Made by a program: the position numbers and the translations under genes | From: Methylobacterium terricola | GTDB taxonomy: Bacteria; Pseudomonadota; Alphaproteobacteria; Rhizobiales; Beijerinckiaceae | Reading direction: 5' to 3' | Length of the DNA stretch: 64,000 bases | Assembly (NCBI RefSeq): GCF_006151805.1 | Contig: NZ_VDDA01000011.1 | Location: 1 to 64,000 of the forward strand | In this document: positions 1 to 8,193 of the stretch, one piece after another | Layout of the letters: every line of letters starts with the position of its first letter | Numbering within the stretch: the first letter of the stretch is position 1 | The notes under the pieces: generated by a model | What the model saw: the letters and a program-made list of their open reading frames with translations, nothing else | Told to the model about the DNA's origin: nothing | Databases searched by the model: none

Positions 1-64
1 CGACGATAGCGGACAGGCGCGTCAGGTCGGCGGCGCTGGGGATCACACAGACAGTCTGAGCCAT
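1..64 (-). CDS. IS630-type transposase, N-terminal fragment cut by window edge
   Basis: Reading leftward from the ATG at 62-64, the first 21 codons give MAQTVCVIPSAADLTRLSAI and continue off the window. This resembles the N-terminus of IS630-family transposases common in Methylobacterium, where a short lead-in precedes the helix-turn-helix and the DDE domain. Only the start is visible, so activity and the full IS boundary cannot be judged. A perfect 8-bp inverted repeat (AGTCTGAG at 53-60, CTCAGACT at 67-74) flanks the start codon. The next gene ends at 83, so the element abuts its 3' end. Family assignment rests on resemblance of a short peptide. Confidence 0.55.
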   Translation of the reverse strand, partial: MAQTVCVIPSAADLTRLSAIV

Positions 65-74
65 GCCTCAGACT
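53..74. repeat. Inverted repeat around the transposase start
   Basis: AGTCTGAG (53-60) and CTCAGACT (67-74) are exact reverse complements separated by six bases, with the transposase ATG in the loop. The nonamer CATGCCTCA also occurs twice (62-70 and 77-85). This could be part of the insertion sequence's terminal repeat or a hairpin that limits transposase translation. The other IS end is outside the window, so the two ends cannot be compared. Confidence 0.4.
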
Positions 75-82
75 CGCATGCC

Positions 83-1630
83 TCATGCCCCCTGTGAATC
101 CTCTGAATGCGTCAATGCACTAGCGTTAGAAATTGCCACGACAGGCAGACGCGAATTCATCTGACGCTCAGGTCGGCCGATCAAATATCCTTGAACCGCG
201 TCGCAGCCAATACTTCTAAGTAGCGCTAGTTGATCAGCGTCCTCAACTCCTTCCGCAATCGTAACTATGCCCATGTCACTTCCCATTTGAGTAACCGCTT
301 TGACAACTGCCATTGAGTGTTTGTCATTTAGCGCGGCAGCAACGAAACTGCGATCAATCTTAATTCTATCCAGTGGTAGATCGCGCAAGTGGGCTAGTGA
401 AGAATACCCTGTCCCGAAATCATCCATCGCAATCTTCAAACCGAGCTGGCGTATAGCGGAGAGAGTGTGTGCAACCTGGCGGCCGTCTTCGACCAAAGCG
501 GTCTCTGTTAATTCTATCTCCAATCTATGAGGTGGCAATCCGCTGGCGGCGAGCGCCGATGTAATGTGAGCTAGAAGTTTTGGGGAGCGGAGCTGGACCG
601 CCGATACATTGACGGCGACATGCTGATGAGCGGGCCAGAGAGCTGCTCGGCGGCAGGCCTCGTTCAATACCCAAGCCCCTATGGGCACAATGAGACCGGT
701 CTCTTCGGCCAGGGGGATGAAACTTACCGGCGAGACGAAACCCCGCGTCGGGTGCTGCCACCGTATGAGCGCTTCATAGCCGACGATGGCATCATTCGAG
801 AGTGACATGATCGGCTGGAAGACAAGGTGAAATTGATGCTTGTCTAAGGCGATCCGAAGGTCGTGCTCCAAGGCATGTCGCTCGGCTACGGCCTCAACCA
901 TACCCGGGGCGTAGCGCGTTACGCGTCCTCGGCCATGACGTTTAGCCTCGTAAAGAGCGATGTCGGCGCATTGCATGAGTTCTTCAGGGCTCGACCGATC
1001 CTCGCACCCACACAAGCCAATGCTACAGCCTATGGAAACCGTAAAATCAGTCAGCGCGTATGACTTCTCGACTGCAATGATAATGTCTTCTGCTATACGC
1101 GTGGCTGAAGCAGGGTCCGACCGGAGAATGATCGCCATCTCGTCGCCACCAAGCCGGGCCACGAAGCCCAGGTCGCCGGCTAGTGTGCGCAGACGTTCTG
1201 CGACTTTGATGAGCAGGAGGTCTCCGGTTCCATGACCGAAAGTATCATTGACTGCCTTAAAGCGATCGAGATCGATCAGTAGTAATTCATATAAATCGTT
1301 GCTCGAATGTAGCTGACCCATATGCTCGATAAGCGAGCGTCGATTGGCGAGGCCTGTCAAAGGGTCGTGGTAAGCAAGGTGAAGGATTTCCTGCTGCGCT
1401 CTCTTCTCACTTGAAATGTCGTCAAAAGTTAAAACTGCGCCATCGTTAGTGGGCTGACAGGCAATAGAAAGAATGCGCCCATCGTCGAATGTGTGTTCTA
1501 CCCGCGTTTCCGTGCTTCCGGCCATCCATTCTCGATGATTTGCGATTACTCGGTTGATGCGATGCTTGTCCCAGCCATTAGCACTGCCGGTCATTTGCAA
1601 GAAGGACGATAAAGTCATGCCACGCACCAT
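83..1630 (-). CDS. GGDEF-EAL cyclic-di-GMP protein, 3' part of frameshifted gene
   Basis: Encodes a PAS remnant, then a GGDEF diguanylate cyclase domain (GGDEM at about residues 161-165, preceded by a DPLTGLANRR helix) and an EAL phosphodiesterase domain (YEALIRW at about 285-291, DDFGTGYSSL loop 6, KIDRSF). EAL metal-binding motifs look intact; the GGDEF signature ends in Met instead of Phe, a mild change. It is the second half of a family normally encoded as one MHYT-PAS-GGDEF-EAL polypeptide. The in-frame ATG at 1630 lies inside the PAS region and is probably not a natural start. The two halves are separated by a one-base shift at a G7 tract (1637-1643). The C-terminus ends next to the IS at 1-64. 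Confidence 0.85.
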   Translation of the reverse strand: MVRGMTLSSFLQMTGSANGWDKHRINRVIANHREWMAGSTETRVEHTFDDGRILSIACQPTNDGAVLTFDDISSEKRAQQEILHLAYHDPLTGLANRRSLIEHMGQLHSSNDLYELLLIDLDRFKAVNDTFGHGTGDLLLIKVAERLRTLAGDLGFVARLGGDEMAIILRSDPASATRIAEDIIIAVEKSYALTDFTVSIGCSIGLCGCEDRSSPEELMQCADIALYEAKRHGRGRVTRYAPGMVEAVAERHALEHDLRIALDKHQFHLVFQPIMSLSNDAIVGYEALIRWQHPTRGFVSPVSFIPLAEETGLIVPIGAWVLNEACRRAALWPAHQHVAVNVSAVQLRSPKLLAHITSALAASGLPPHRLEIELTETALVEDGRQVAHTLSAIRQLGLKIAMDDFGTGYSSLAHLRDLPLDRIKIDRSFVAAALNDKHSMAVVKAVTQMGSDMGIVTIAEGVEDADQLALLRSIGCDAVQGYLIGRPERQMNSRLPVVAISNASALTHSEDSQGA

Positions 1631-2480
1631 TCCACCGGGGGGGCAGCAGGAGCATCGTACACAACTTTTCGTTATAAATCTCGACTATTTCTTCCTTTGA
1701 TACTTTTAGAATGCCATTAGACATATTCTGTAGAGTAGTCGCGAGTAGTCGGGCGTGTATTGCTTCTTGCCCTTCGAGGCGACTCGCAACCACCAGGGCC
1801 AAGAGAGTGCCAAACAAGAGAGTAGCTGCCCCCGTCGCGGCCAAAATTCCTAGTTGTAGCTGCATGATCGGTATGATCTGATCGGACGCTGTCCCAATTA
1901 GCTCTGTGCCGGCGATAGACACGAAATGCGTGCCGCAAACAGCTGCAACTATAAGAGAAACAGTAGTGGCTAGCTTATAGCTGCTTCGCGCCGCAATCCG
2001 AGCCAGCGACATGCAGGCGGCTCCGATCAAACAAGCAATAATGTCAAGGGCTAGCGAATGCGCTTGGGTGCAGTCCTTCAACGCAGCCATACCGATGAGG
2101 TGCATGGCTCCGATGCCGAAGCCAGATAATGCGCCGGCTGCGGCGCACGTCCACGTTCGTGCACAACGTGCCGATACAGCGAGCGGGCCGCCTACCGCGA
2201 CAATGGCTACGAATGCGGAGTTCAGGGTTCTAGCAGCGTCGTAGCTCAGGAGGAGGTCAGTACGATACCCGAGCATCGCTACAAAATGAGTCGTCCAAAC
2301 CCCAGTCCCACTAATGGCTGCCGTTCCGAGCAGCCACCATGGCTTTTCACCTTTCGCAGCACTTTCGGCTTGCTGGACGAAGTGCATAAGGAGCCAGGCA
2401 CTAAGGTAGCATAGGACAATTGCAGCCAGCAAAAATCCAGCTGATTGACCGTCGAACAGGGAGACTAATGAGGTCTGCAT
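1578..2480 (-). CDS. MHYT-domain membrane sensor, 5' part of frameshifted gene
   Basis: N-terminal half of an MHYT-PAS-GGDEF-EAL protein. About seven hydrophobic segments carry three MHYT-type motifs, TTHF (residues 63-66), AMHL (125-128) and GTHF (183-186), proposed in this family to bind a metal such as copper and sense a diatomic gas. A PAS domain begins near residue 248 (QNMSNGI). After LLLPP the reading frame is lost at a C7 run in the coding strand and about 20 unrelated residues follow to the stop. Removing one C gives LLPPGGMVRGMTLSSF and joins the downstream GGDEF-EAL frame. The ATG at 2480 is the natural start. Either inactivated, phase variable or a sequencing error. Confidence 0.85.
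   Translation of the reverse strand: MQTSLVSLFDGQSAGFLLAAIVLCYLSAWLLMHFVQQAESAAKGEKPWWLLGTAAISGTGVWTTHFVAMLGYRTDLLLSYDAARTLNSAFVAIVAVGGPLAVSARCARTWTCAAAGALSGFGIGAMHLIGMAALKDCTQAHSLALDIIACLIGAACMSLARIAARSSYKLATTVSLIVAAVCGTHFVSIAGTELIGTASDQIIPIMQLQLGILAATGAATLLFGTLLALVVASRLEGQEAIHARLLATTLQNMSNGILKVSKEEIVEIYNEKLCTMLLLPPRWNGAWHDFIVLLANDRQC
1637..1643. other. G7 homopolymer at the frameshift junction
   Basis: Seven consecutive G (C on the coding strand) sit where the MHYT frame and the GGDEF-EAL frame should join. Six C would restore a continuous protein of about 800 residues. The tract is thus a single-base switch point between an intact cyclic-di-GMP enzyme and two fragments. Confidence 0.8.
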
Positions 2481-2900
2481 TACTCAGCGGTACATCAAAA
2501 TTACTTTCATAATATGAACCATCATAGTTAACAGCTGTTGGCAATTAGCAATTTTCTGCAGTCTAGACAACCAGGGATTGCGATAATCGCTCTTATGAGT
2601 TTTAACTCGGCCGAATTAGGGCGTCCGTGGACCGTCCGCCAATCTGCTCACGCTTTCCAGAGTGATCACCCGCTATTGACCGGCTCTCACCAATTTCTCG
2701 AACTCCGCTTGCTCCACTTCGTGAACTGAAAACGGACCGACGACGACCAGTTCTCTCATATCATAGATCACCCTCTCCAGGGTGCTGCAAGCGGAATTTC
2801 CCGGGGTCCGAATCGGGTCGAAAGCGGCGGCTCGCACCTCCAGCGACGGCCAACGACGCTTCACGAGACCGGTAGAGGCCAATCAGCTACGATCGCGGCC
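2481..2900. other. Intergenic stretch with no well supported gene
   Basis: This gap separates the MHYT gene start from the SRAP remnant. It is AT-richer just upstream of 2480, consistent with a promoter for the MHYT gene. A 69-codon minus-strand frame (2673-2882, TTG start) contains the plausible string MRELVVVGPFSVHEVEQ, but it has no recognisable family or convincing ribosome binding site. I treat it as possible but unproven. Confidence 0.4.
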
Positions 2901-3251
2901 ATGTGCAACCTCTACAGCTCTGTCCGCTCCCAGGATGAAATCCGGCGCACCTTCGCGGTCGATCGCGACGAGACCGGTAACCTGCCGCCGCTACCCGGGA
3001 TCTTTCCCGACCAGATGGCGCCCGTCATCCACGCTGCCGGCGGCGAGCGGGTGCTGACGATGATGCGCTGGGGCTTCCCGCCGCCGCCGAAGGTCGGCAG
3101 CCAGCCAGTCACCAACGTGCGCAACGTCGCCTCGCCCTACTGGCGGCCCTGGCTCAAGCCGGCGCACCGCTGCCTCGTGCCGGTCACCTCGTGGACGAAG
3201 CCGGGCCGCTTGCACAAGCGCCTGGCTTTTGTTTTTTTCGCTGTGACTTGA
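2901..3251 (+). pseudogene. Truncated SRAP (HMCES/YedK-type) peptidase
   Basis: Starts MCNLYS, with Cys2, the residue SRAP proteins use to form a thiazolidine crosslink with abasic sites in single-stranded DNA. Typical blocks follow: LPPLPGIFPDQMAPVI, MMRWGFPPPP, TNVRN and RCLVPVTSW. At about residue 97 homology stops and the frame ends after 20 unrelated residues. Intact family members run to about 200-230 residues. The segment with the conserved active-site Glu (the C-E motif after LVPVTSF) and the later His is missing, so the enzyme is almost certainly inactive. It lies beside other accessory debris, consistent with a deletion or insertion near 3200. Confidence 0.75.
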
Positions 3252-3380
3252 GTTCGTTTCCAGACAGTCTGTGCGTAACGCAGACCAGACTGGCGTGAGC
3301 CAGATGGCACCTCGCATGACTTTCTGTCAGACCAGCATGCATAGTCATCGATATGAATGACGCAGGGCTGGGAGCGAACG

Positions 3381-3620
3381 ATGCCCCACTTCTTCTTCGA
3401 CACACACAACGGAGATTGGGCCCACGACAATGTTGGCATCGAGTGTGTCGACATAAAATCCGCACGCGAGGCAGCTAAACGGACGCTGGCAGAGATGGCG
3501 TCGTCGACTGTACCACTTGGGTCTGACTATCAGTCAGTTACAGTCGTGGTTAGGAACCATAGGAGACAACCTGTCTATACCGCGTCGCTTAGTTTCGTGG
3601 GGCTAATGGTGGAAAGCTAA
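3381..3620 (+). CDS. DUF6894-type small protein
   Basis: A 79-residue protein beginning MPHFFFDTHNGD, with the pattern of the DUF6894 family abundant in Methylobacterium and relatives: an aromatic PxxFF(D) start, an acidic middle (ECVDIKSAREAAKRTLAEMA) and a C-terminal beta strand. No enzymatic motif is known. I chose the ATG at 3381, not the upstream ATG at 3357, because a GGAG ribosome binding site sits about 10 bases before it and the family starts exactly there. It ends three bases before a convergent small gene. Function unknown. Confidence 0.7.
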   Translation: MPHFFFDTHNGDWAHDNVGIECVDIKSAREAAKRTLAEMASSTVPLGSDYQSVTVVVRNHRRQPVYTASLSFVGLMVES

Positions 3621-3623
3621 AGC

Positions 3624-3869
3624 TCACCCCACCGTCGCCAGCAGCACCGCCGTCTTCACCGCATTCCGCCGCCGAGCCGGTGTCGCATCCTCGACGGCAA
3701 GCTCGTCCGCCGACCACTGGTGCACCAGGACGGCCGCGGCGACGTCGATACTCCCCTTCCTGACCTCGATCATCACCGGCTTCGACGGATCGGTCAGGAA
3801 GGCAGAAATTGCCGCGTCGAGCGCGTCGTCGGTAACGAGCTTCACCTTGTAGGCCTCGCCGCCGGTCAT
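3624..3869 (-). CDS. Hypothetical 81-residue protein behind the oxidoreductase gene
   Basis: Begins MTGGEAYKVKLVTDDALDAA and reads as a compact alpha/beta polypeptide ending in an Ala/Val-rich helix. The start at 3869 lies five bases downstream of the stop of the old-yellow-enzyme gene, so the two are probably cotranscribed and translationally coupled. Longer frames upstream only shadow the oxidoreductase gene. I do not recognise the family. Confidence 0.5.
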   Translation of the reverse strand: MTGGEAYKVKLVTDDALDAAISAFLTDPSKPVMIEVRKGSIDVAAAVLVHQWSADELAVEDATPARRRNAVKTAVLLATVG

Positions 3870-3874
3870 ATCGT

Positions 3875-5041
3875 TCACGCTGGGCGGGCTTCCGTTTCCA
3901 ATAACGGTGACGCTCCAGGAACTGGCCAACCGATGCAGGCTTCGTGCGCTCGGAAATTGCGCAACCACCATCCCCAATCCTCCGGAACCAGGGAAAACGG
4001 GTCTTGGTGGGCGAGTTCGCGGGCAGCCCAAACGGGCCAGTGGGGGTTCGAGAGAGCAGGACGGCCGAGGAAGACCAAATCGATGAGTTCATCACGGATC
4101 ACCTGGTCGGCGACGGCAGGAAGCCCAAGGTTCCAGCTAACGCCAACTGGTATACCGATCTCCCTCTTCACGCGTGCCCCGCGCTCGACCATGAAGGCCA
4201 TTCGGGCGAATGGCGGATCCGTCATCTCGTCCGTGTTGAACCCGATCGACAGGTCGGCGAGATCGAGTCCGTGCTCCTTCATGCGAGCGACGGCCGCAAC
4301 GGCCTCATCAAATTGAACACCCGCCGGATGCAGATCGTCAGAGCCGAGGCGCATCGTCAGAGGCAATCGCTCGGGCCATACGGCTCGGACGGCGTCGAGA
4401 GCTTCGAGATGGTAGCGCAGCCGATTGTCGAAATTTCCCCCGTAATGATCGGTCCGCTGATTAGCCAACGGCGAGAAGAAGCTCGCCCCAAGATACCCAT
4501 GAGCGAAATGCATCTCCAGCCACTCGAACCCAGCTTCCAAGGCCCTTTTGGCGGCAGCAGCGTAGGCTCTATGAACGTCACTAATCTCGTCGACAGTCAT
4601 CTCCTCGACTGGATATGTGTACCGTCCGCCGTAGGAAATCGCCGATGGCGCCTTAAGCTGCCATCCATGAGGATGGTCGGGCGGAAGTTGTAACTTGCCT
4701 TCCCATGGTTTCTGCTCGCTGCCCTTCCGCCCAGTATGCCCGAGCTGGATGGCTGGTACGCCTCCCATTTCCTTGATGATGGACGTGACACGCGCGAGCC
4801 CTTCGATCTGGTCGTCGTTCCAGAGTCCAGCACATCCGACCGTAGTCCGACCTTCAGGGGTGATCGCAATCTGCTCAGGGAATACAAGACCGAATCCGCC
4901 TGCTGCGCGCGACCCGTACAGCATCACGTGATAGTCGCCGACCTTTCCGTCGACCGAGCGGTGCATTGTCATCGGCGACATGACGATACGATTGCGAAGC
5001 GTAACGTCCTTGAGGCGAAAAGGGCTGAACAGGTCGGGCAT
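3875..5041 (-). CDS. Old-yellow-enzyme family NAD(P)H:flavin oxidoreductase
   Basis: 388 residues, the usual length for the family. An FMN-binding TIM barrel opens with LFSPFRLKDVTLRNRIVMSP and includes AIQLGHTGR. The substrate and FMN segment EMHFAHGYLGASFFSP is followed by NQRTDHYGG, the standard OYE signature. The phosphate-binding C-terminal strand reads LIDLVFLGRPALSNP. It should reduce activated C=C bonds of enones or related electrophiles with FMN and NAD(P)H; the substrate cannot be told. A binding-protein gene starts divergently at 5312. Confidence 0.9.
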   Translation of the reverse strand: MPDLFSPFRLKDVTLRNRIVMSPMTMHRSVDGKVGDYHVMLYGSRAAGGFGLVFPEQIAITPEGRTTVGCAGLWNDDQIEGLARVTSIIKEMGGVPAIQLGHTGRKGSEQKPWEGKLQLPPDHPHGWQLKAPSAISYGGRYTYPVEEMTVDEISDVHRAYAAAAKRALEAGFEWLEMHFAHGYLGASFFSPLANQRTDHYGGNFDNRLRYHLEALDAVRAVWPERLPLTMRLGSDDLHPAGVQFDEAVAAVARMKEHGLDLADLSIGFNTDEMTDPPFARMAFMVERGARVKREIGIPVGVSWNLGLPAVADQVIRDELIDLVFLGRPALSNPHWPVWAARELAHQDPFSLVPEDWGWWLRNFRAHEACIGWPVPGASPLLETEARPA

Positions 5042-5086
5042 ATCACTTCCAACAGGCTGATCTTCGACCGCGAACCGGACTCATCG

Positions 5087-5275
5087 TCATCGCTGGATGA
5101 CGGATAGGCGGTAGGAAGTTCCATCACAAACGAGCGCTAGGCAAGGCCGGCAATCGCTCCCCACCCCGTAAGCGCGCATTATGACGCGACCGGCGGGCAG
5201 CTCGAAGCGATCCGTATCTCGACGGACTTCGTCTGGCGTCCTAAGGTCAGTTGTCCTGGCGCAGCGCCGGTCCAC
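5087..5275 (-). CDS. Possible small protein, weakly supported
   Basis: A 62-codon frame between the oxidoreductase and the binding-protein gene. Its second half (RVIMRAYGVGSDCRPCLALV, then CDGTSYRLSVIQR) has the residue mix of a real folded protein, including a CxxC pair. No ribosome binding site or family match is evident, and the frame may be the tail of a decayed gene. Confidence 0.25.
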   Translation of the reverse strand: MDRRCARTTDLRTPDEVRRDTDRFELPAGRVIMRAYGVGSDCRPCLALVCDGTSYRLSVIQR

Positions 5276-5311
5276 GCGCGGCTCGTGCGAACGCCGAAGG
5301 GTACAACGTCG

Positions 5312-6520
5312 ATGCGCTCGAGCGCCTACCGTCTTCTCCTCACTGTGGCTATGGCACTCGCGCCTCTAGCGGCCCAGGCGCAGATCTCCGACGACGTAGT
5401 GCGGATTGGAGTGTCGAGCGATCACTCAGGCGTAAACTCTGCCGCTACGGGCCTCGGAACAGTCGCGGCCGTTCGCATGGCGGTGAAGGATTTTGGCGGA
5501 ACGGTCGCTGGCAAGCCGATTGAGGTCGTAATAGCTGACGACGGAGGCAAGCCCGACGTTGGATTGAACGCCGTGCGCGCGTGGATCGATGGAGGGAAAG
5601 TCGACGCTGTCGTGGGCGGTGGCGCCTCGTCGATCGCGCTGGGCATCCAGAATTTTTTGCGTGAGCGCAAGAAGACGTTTTTAATCACAGGCGCCGGCTC
5701 GTCAGACCTGACCGGCAAGGCCTGCTCGCTGACGAGCGTCCATTTCGCTTACGATACTTTTGCTCTCGCAGCATCTACCGGTCGGACGGTTCTCTCGCGG
5801 GGTGGCGAGAGTTGGTTCTTTATCACAGCAGATCAGGCTTTTGGTCAGTCCCTCGAACGCGATGCTGCACGCTTCATCACCGCAGGTGGCGGCAAAGTCG
5901 TCGGCAGCGTGAAGCACCCGACCGGTACAACCGACTACTCATCGTATCTACTTCAGGCTCAAAGTTCGGGTGCCAAGGTCGTCGGACTAGCCAATTCTGG
6001 GTCTGACATGATCAACGCGGTCAAGCAGGCACATGAGTTTGGCCTGCAAATCTCCGGTCAGACACTTGCTGGATTGTTGCTAGTCGTGAACGACGTCCAG
6101 GGTATGGGACTTCAGAACGCCCAGGGTCTAGTACTCAGCGAATCGTTCTATTGGGACCTGAACGACGAGACCCGGGCTTGGTCGAAGCGCTACATGGATG
6201 CCTTCGACGGCAAAGTGCCGAATATGATTCACGCGAGCGCTTATGCCGGGGTGATGCATTATCTCAAAGCCATACAGGCAACGGGAACGGACGACAGCGC
6301 CACCGTTGTATCAAAAATGAAATCAACGCCCATGAACGATTTCATCAATAAAGATGTTATTATCCGTCAGGACGGCCGCGTTTTACACAATATGATTTTG
6401 TTGCAAGTCAAAGCGCCCAAGGACTCAAAATACAAATATGACTTTTACAACGTACTCGGAACAGCGCCTGGCGATAAGGTCTTTCGTCCAATGGCGGAAG
6501 GCGGCTGTCCGCTGCTCTGA
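5312..6520 (+). CDS. ABC transporter substrate-binding protein, branched-chain amino acid/amide type
   Basis: A type-1 periplasmic binding protein (Peripla_BP_6/LivK-like), about 402 residues. From the ATG at 5312 it begins MRSSAYRLLLTVAMALAPLA with cleavage expected after AAQAQ, then VVRIGVSSDHSG, where the ligand-binding fold starts. The upstream in-frame start at 5285 would add nine residues before the signal peptide and is less likely. Features include VAAVRMAVKDFGG, SWFFITADQAFGQS and the C-terminal FRPMAEGGCPLL common in this subgroup. No permease or ATPase gene is adjacent, so it is an orphan binding protein that may use a transporter encoded elsewhere. Ligand unknown. Confidence 0.88.
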   Translation: MRSSAYRLLLTVAMALAPLAAQAQISDDVVRIGVSSDHSGVNSAATGLGTVAAVRMAVKDFGGTVAGKPIEVVIADDGGKPDVGLNAVRAWIDGGKVDAVVGGGASSIALGIQNFLRERKKTFLITGAGSSDLTGKACSLTSVHFAYDTFALAASTGRTVLSRGGESWFFITADQAFGQSLERDAARFITAGGGKVVGSVKHPTGTTDYSSYLLQAQSSGAKVVGLANSGSDMINAVKQAHEFGLQISGQTLAGLLLVVNDVQGMGLQNAQGLVLSESFYWDLNDETRAWSKRYMDAFDGKVPNMIHASAYAGVMHYLKAIQATGTDDSATVVSKMKSTPMNDFINKDVIIRQDGRVLHNMILLQVKAPKDSKYKYDFYNVLGTAPGDKVFRPMAEGGCPLL

Positions 6521-6593
6521 TTTATTCGCTCACACTGCACTGGCAGCATGAGGGCCAGCGCACGAACGTCCTCCGGTAGGCAGGGCATTGTCT

Positions 6594-6809
6594 CTAGACG
6601 CCCGTCGTTGACGCTTGCCACTCGGTGTCAGGATGCTCACGATCCTCCTGCACCACCTCCGGGTCATCGTCCCGGCTCACGAACTGGTAGATGGGCGGAA
6701 ACATCGCTTCGAGACCACGAGCGACACCGTCGAGCACCGAGTCGTTGTCGCTCCCGAAGCTGCGGGTAGGGACGTTTGCCTCGGTGAAGCTTGAGTTGGT
6801 GCCCGACAT
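6594..6809 (-). CDS. Hypothetical acidic 71-residue protein
   Basis: Begins MSGTNSSFTEANVPTRSFGS and is rich in Asp and Glu. The ATG at 6809 is preceded by AGGA at a spacing of five bases, a good ribosome binding site. No family is recognised. It lies alone in a gene-poor part of the accessory region, and the surrounding 6521-7048 shows no other supported gene. Confidence 0.4.
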   Translation of the reverse strand: MSGTNSSFTEANVPTRSFGSDNDSVLDGVARGLEAMFPPIYQFVSRDDDPEVVQEDREHPDTEWQASTTGV

Positions 6810-7048
6810 CGGATCCTGCCCGCGATTAACGGGCGTTAACTTCCAGGTATGCGAGCGGTTTCACACGGTGGGGGCGAACTTTTGCCCGCCATATAAACCT
6901 CTTGCCGGCGATTATCTTGACGACGATGAAATAGCCCTGAAAGGAGCGGGGCTCCTCAATCCTAACAGTCAGACGGTCACACCCAGCCCTCAGATAGTTG
7001 CCCAGGCGGCGGGGGAAGCCGATTTGGCGAGCTTGTTCCGGCGTTCCG

Positions 7049-7210
7049 CTACCGCAGTGCCGTCGAGCTGCTCACTGTCTGGACTGCGGCCACGGGGAGC
7101 ATGGCGCGCTCCAGGCGCGCCTGCACGCCCCGTTCCGCTGCAGCGGCCATGGCGAGGGCGATCAGGCCGATGCCGATGGCAGTCAGGAACGCGGCGTGCA
7201 GGTTCTGCAT
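7049..7210 (-). CDS. Possible small single-pass membrane peptide
   Basis: 53 residues: MQNLHAAFLTAIGIGLIALA forms one hydrophobic segment, then a basic stretch and a Ser/Thr-rich tail. The ribosome binding site is weak, so support is the membrane-helix pattern only. No function can be assigned. Confidence 0.35.
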   Translation of the reverse strand: MQNLHAAFLTAIGIGLIALAMAAAAERGVQARLERAMLPVAAVQTVSSSTALR

Positions 7211-7302
7211 GAGTGGGGCCCTGGATTGATCGAAGCGCAGCTGTGGCAGGGGAGGGTGGCCGCCGTGTGGTCCGCTCCGGGCATCTTTAGGCTCAAAGGG
7301 TT

Positions 7303-7494
7303 TCAGTCGTATTCCAAGCCGATCGTTCGCTCGAACGCCGCCCCGCCCTGCTGCTGCCCCTTCGGGTCGAAAACCGAGATGTCGCGGAAGCCTCGCGACA
7401 TCAGCTCTCGGACCTTGTCGAGCGCCTGCAAATCCGTGCCGCATGCGAAGGTTAGCGCGCGGCCCATTGGGTCGGTTCCTGTCACCTTGTACAA
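7303..7494 (-). CDS. Hypothetical 63-residue protein
   Basis: Reads YKVTGTDPMGRALTFACGTD and LQALDKVRELMSRGFRDISV, a beta-beta-alpha-beta pattern typical of very small globular proteins. The start is TTG at 7494 with AGGA seven bases upstream; a GTG three codons later is an alternative. It lies downstream of the 7544-9160 operon on the same strand and may be its last gene. Family not recognised. Confidence 0.5.
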   Translation of the reverse strand: MYKVTGTDPMGRALTFACGTDLQALDKVRELMSRGFRDISVFDPKGQQQGGAAFERTIGLEYD

Positions 7495-7543
7495 GCTCGG
7501 TTCCTTGTTTGGCGTTGAGCATACGGCCGCCTGTCGGGCGCTG

Positions 7544-8191
7544 CTACCGCGGCCCGGATCCGGCGTCGGGCATGGACGGAAGCTCTACTGTCTCGCCAAA
7601 CCCTGGCGGATTCTTCACCCGGGCGATATGCGCATCCACGTCGGCGAAACGGTCGTCAAATCGCTGCTGAGCCTCGCCGATTGCCGCCTCCGCGTTTACC
7701 CGCAGGAGCGCTCGCAGTCCGCCTACCACGTTGAACAGCTGGAAGAACACCGACCCAAACAGGAAAGCGACAGCCGCGTTGGTTGCACCATTGCCGACAC
7801 GCGTATCTAGGGCGAACCCCTTATACTCGACGAGCACCTGAGGCGTGCAGGTCGCTCCCGCGGCACACCCGATCCAGGGCTTCGCTACGACGATGAGTGC
7901 CACGGCTGCGAAGCTGTAGAGCACTAGGCCAGCCCAGAACTTCATCTGCAGGTCGAGGGCGTCGCGAAGCTGCATGAGGCGCCTCACCGACATGCCGCTG
8001 CCGCGCAGGGTTGTCGCCGTCAGCGCCATCGCCGGCAACACCGCGGCGATCACGAAGCCGAAAAAGTTGATAAGCTCGCCGCTCACGATGGCGATGAAGT
8101 CGTTGGGTAGAACGCAGACAGCAGCGATGGAAAGGGCGCATGGTAGTGCTAAGCCTTTCCATTTTTTTGCGAGTCTGAAGATCCTGCCCAC
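7544..8191 (-). CDS. Hypothetical membrane protein
   Basis: About 215 residues with four hydrophobic segments (around FVIAAVLPAMALTA, FWAGLVLYSFAAVALIVV and AVAFLFGSVFFQLF, plus one N-terminal) and a soluble coiled C-terminal tail (IGEAQQRFDDRFADVDAHIA). I chose the GTG at 8191, two bases after the stop of the preceding frame (8194-8196) and 11 bases after an AGGAG; the longer ATG frame to 8236 overlaps that frame. Probably the last cotranscribed member of a three-part operon. Function unknown. Confidence 0.55.
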   Translation of the reverse strand: MGRIFRLAKKWKGLALPCALSIAAVCVLPNDFIAIVSGELINFFGFVIAAVLPAMALTATTLRGSGMSVRRLMQLRDALDLQMKFWAGLVLYSFAAVALIVVAKPWIGCAAGATCTPQVLVEYKGFALDTRVGNGATNAAVAFLFGSVFFQLFNVVGGLRALLRVNAEAAIGEAQQRFDDRFADVDAHIARVKNPPGFGETVELPSMPDAGSGPR

Positions 8192-8193
8192 AG

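Noticed and set aside
2673..2882. Possible 69-codon gene next to the SRAP remnant
   Set aside because: TTG start, no ribosome binding site, no family; only a short stretch looks protein-like. Left as unproven.
6691..7212. 173-codon plus-strand frame in the gene-poor accessory stretch
   Set aside because: Composition biased to Arg, Ser and Pro, no start signal, overlaps better candidates on the other strand.
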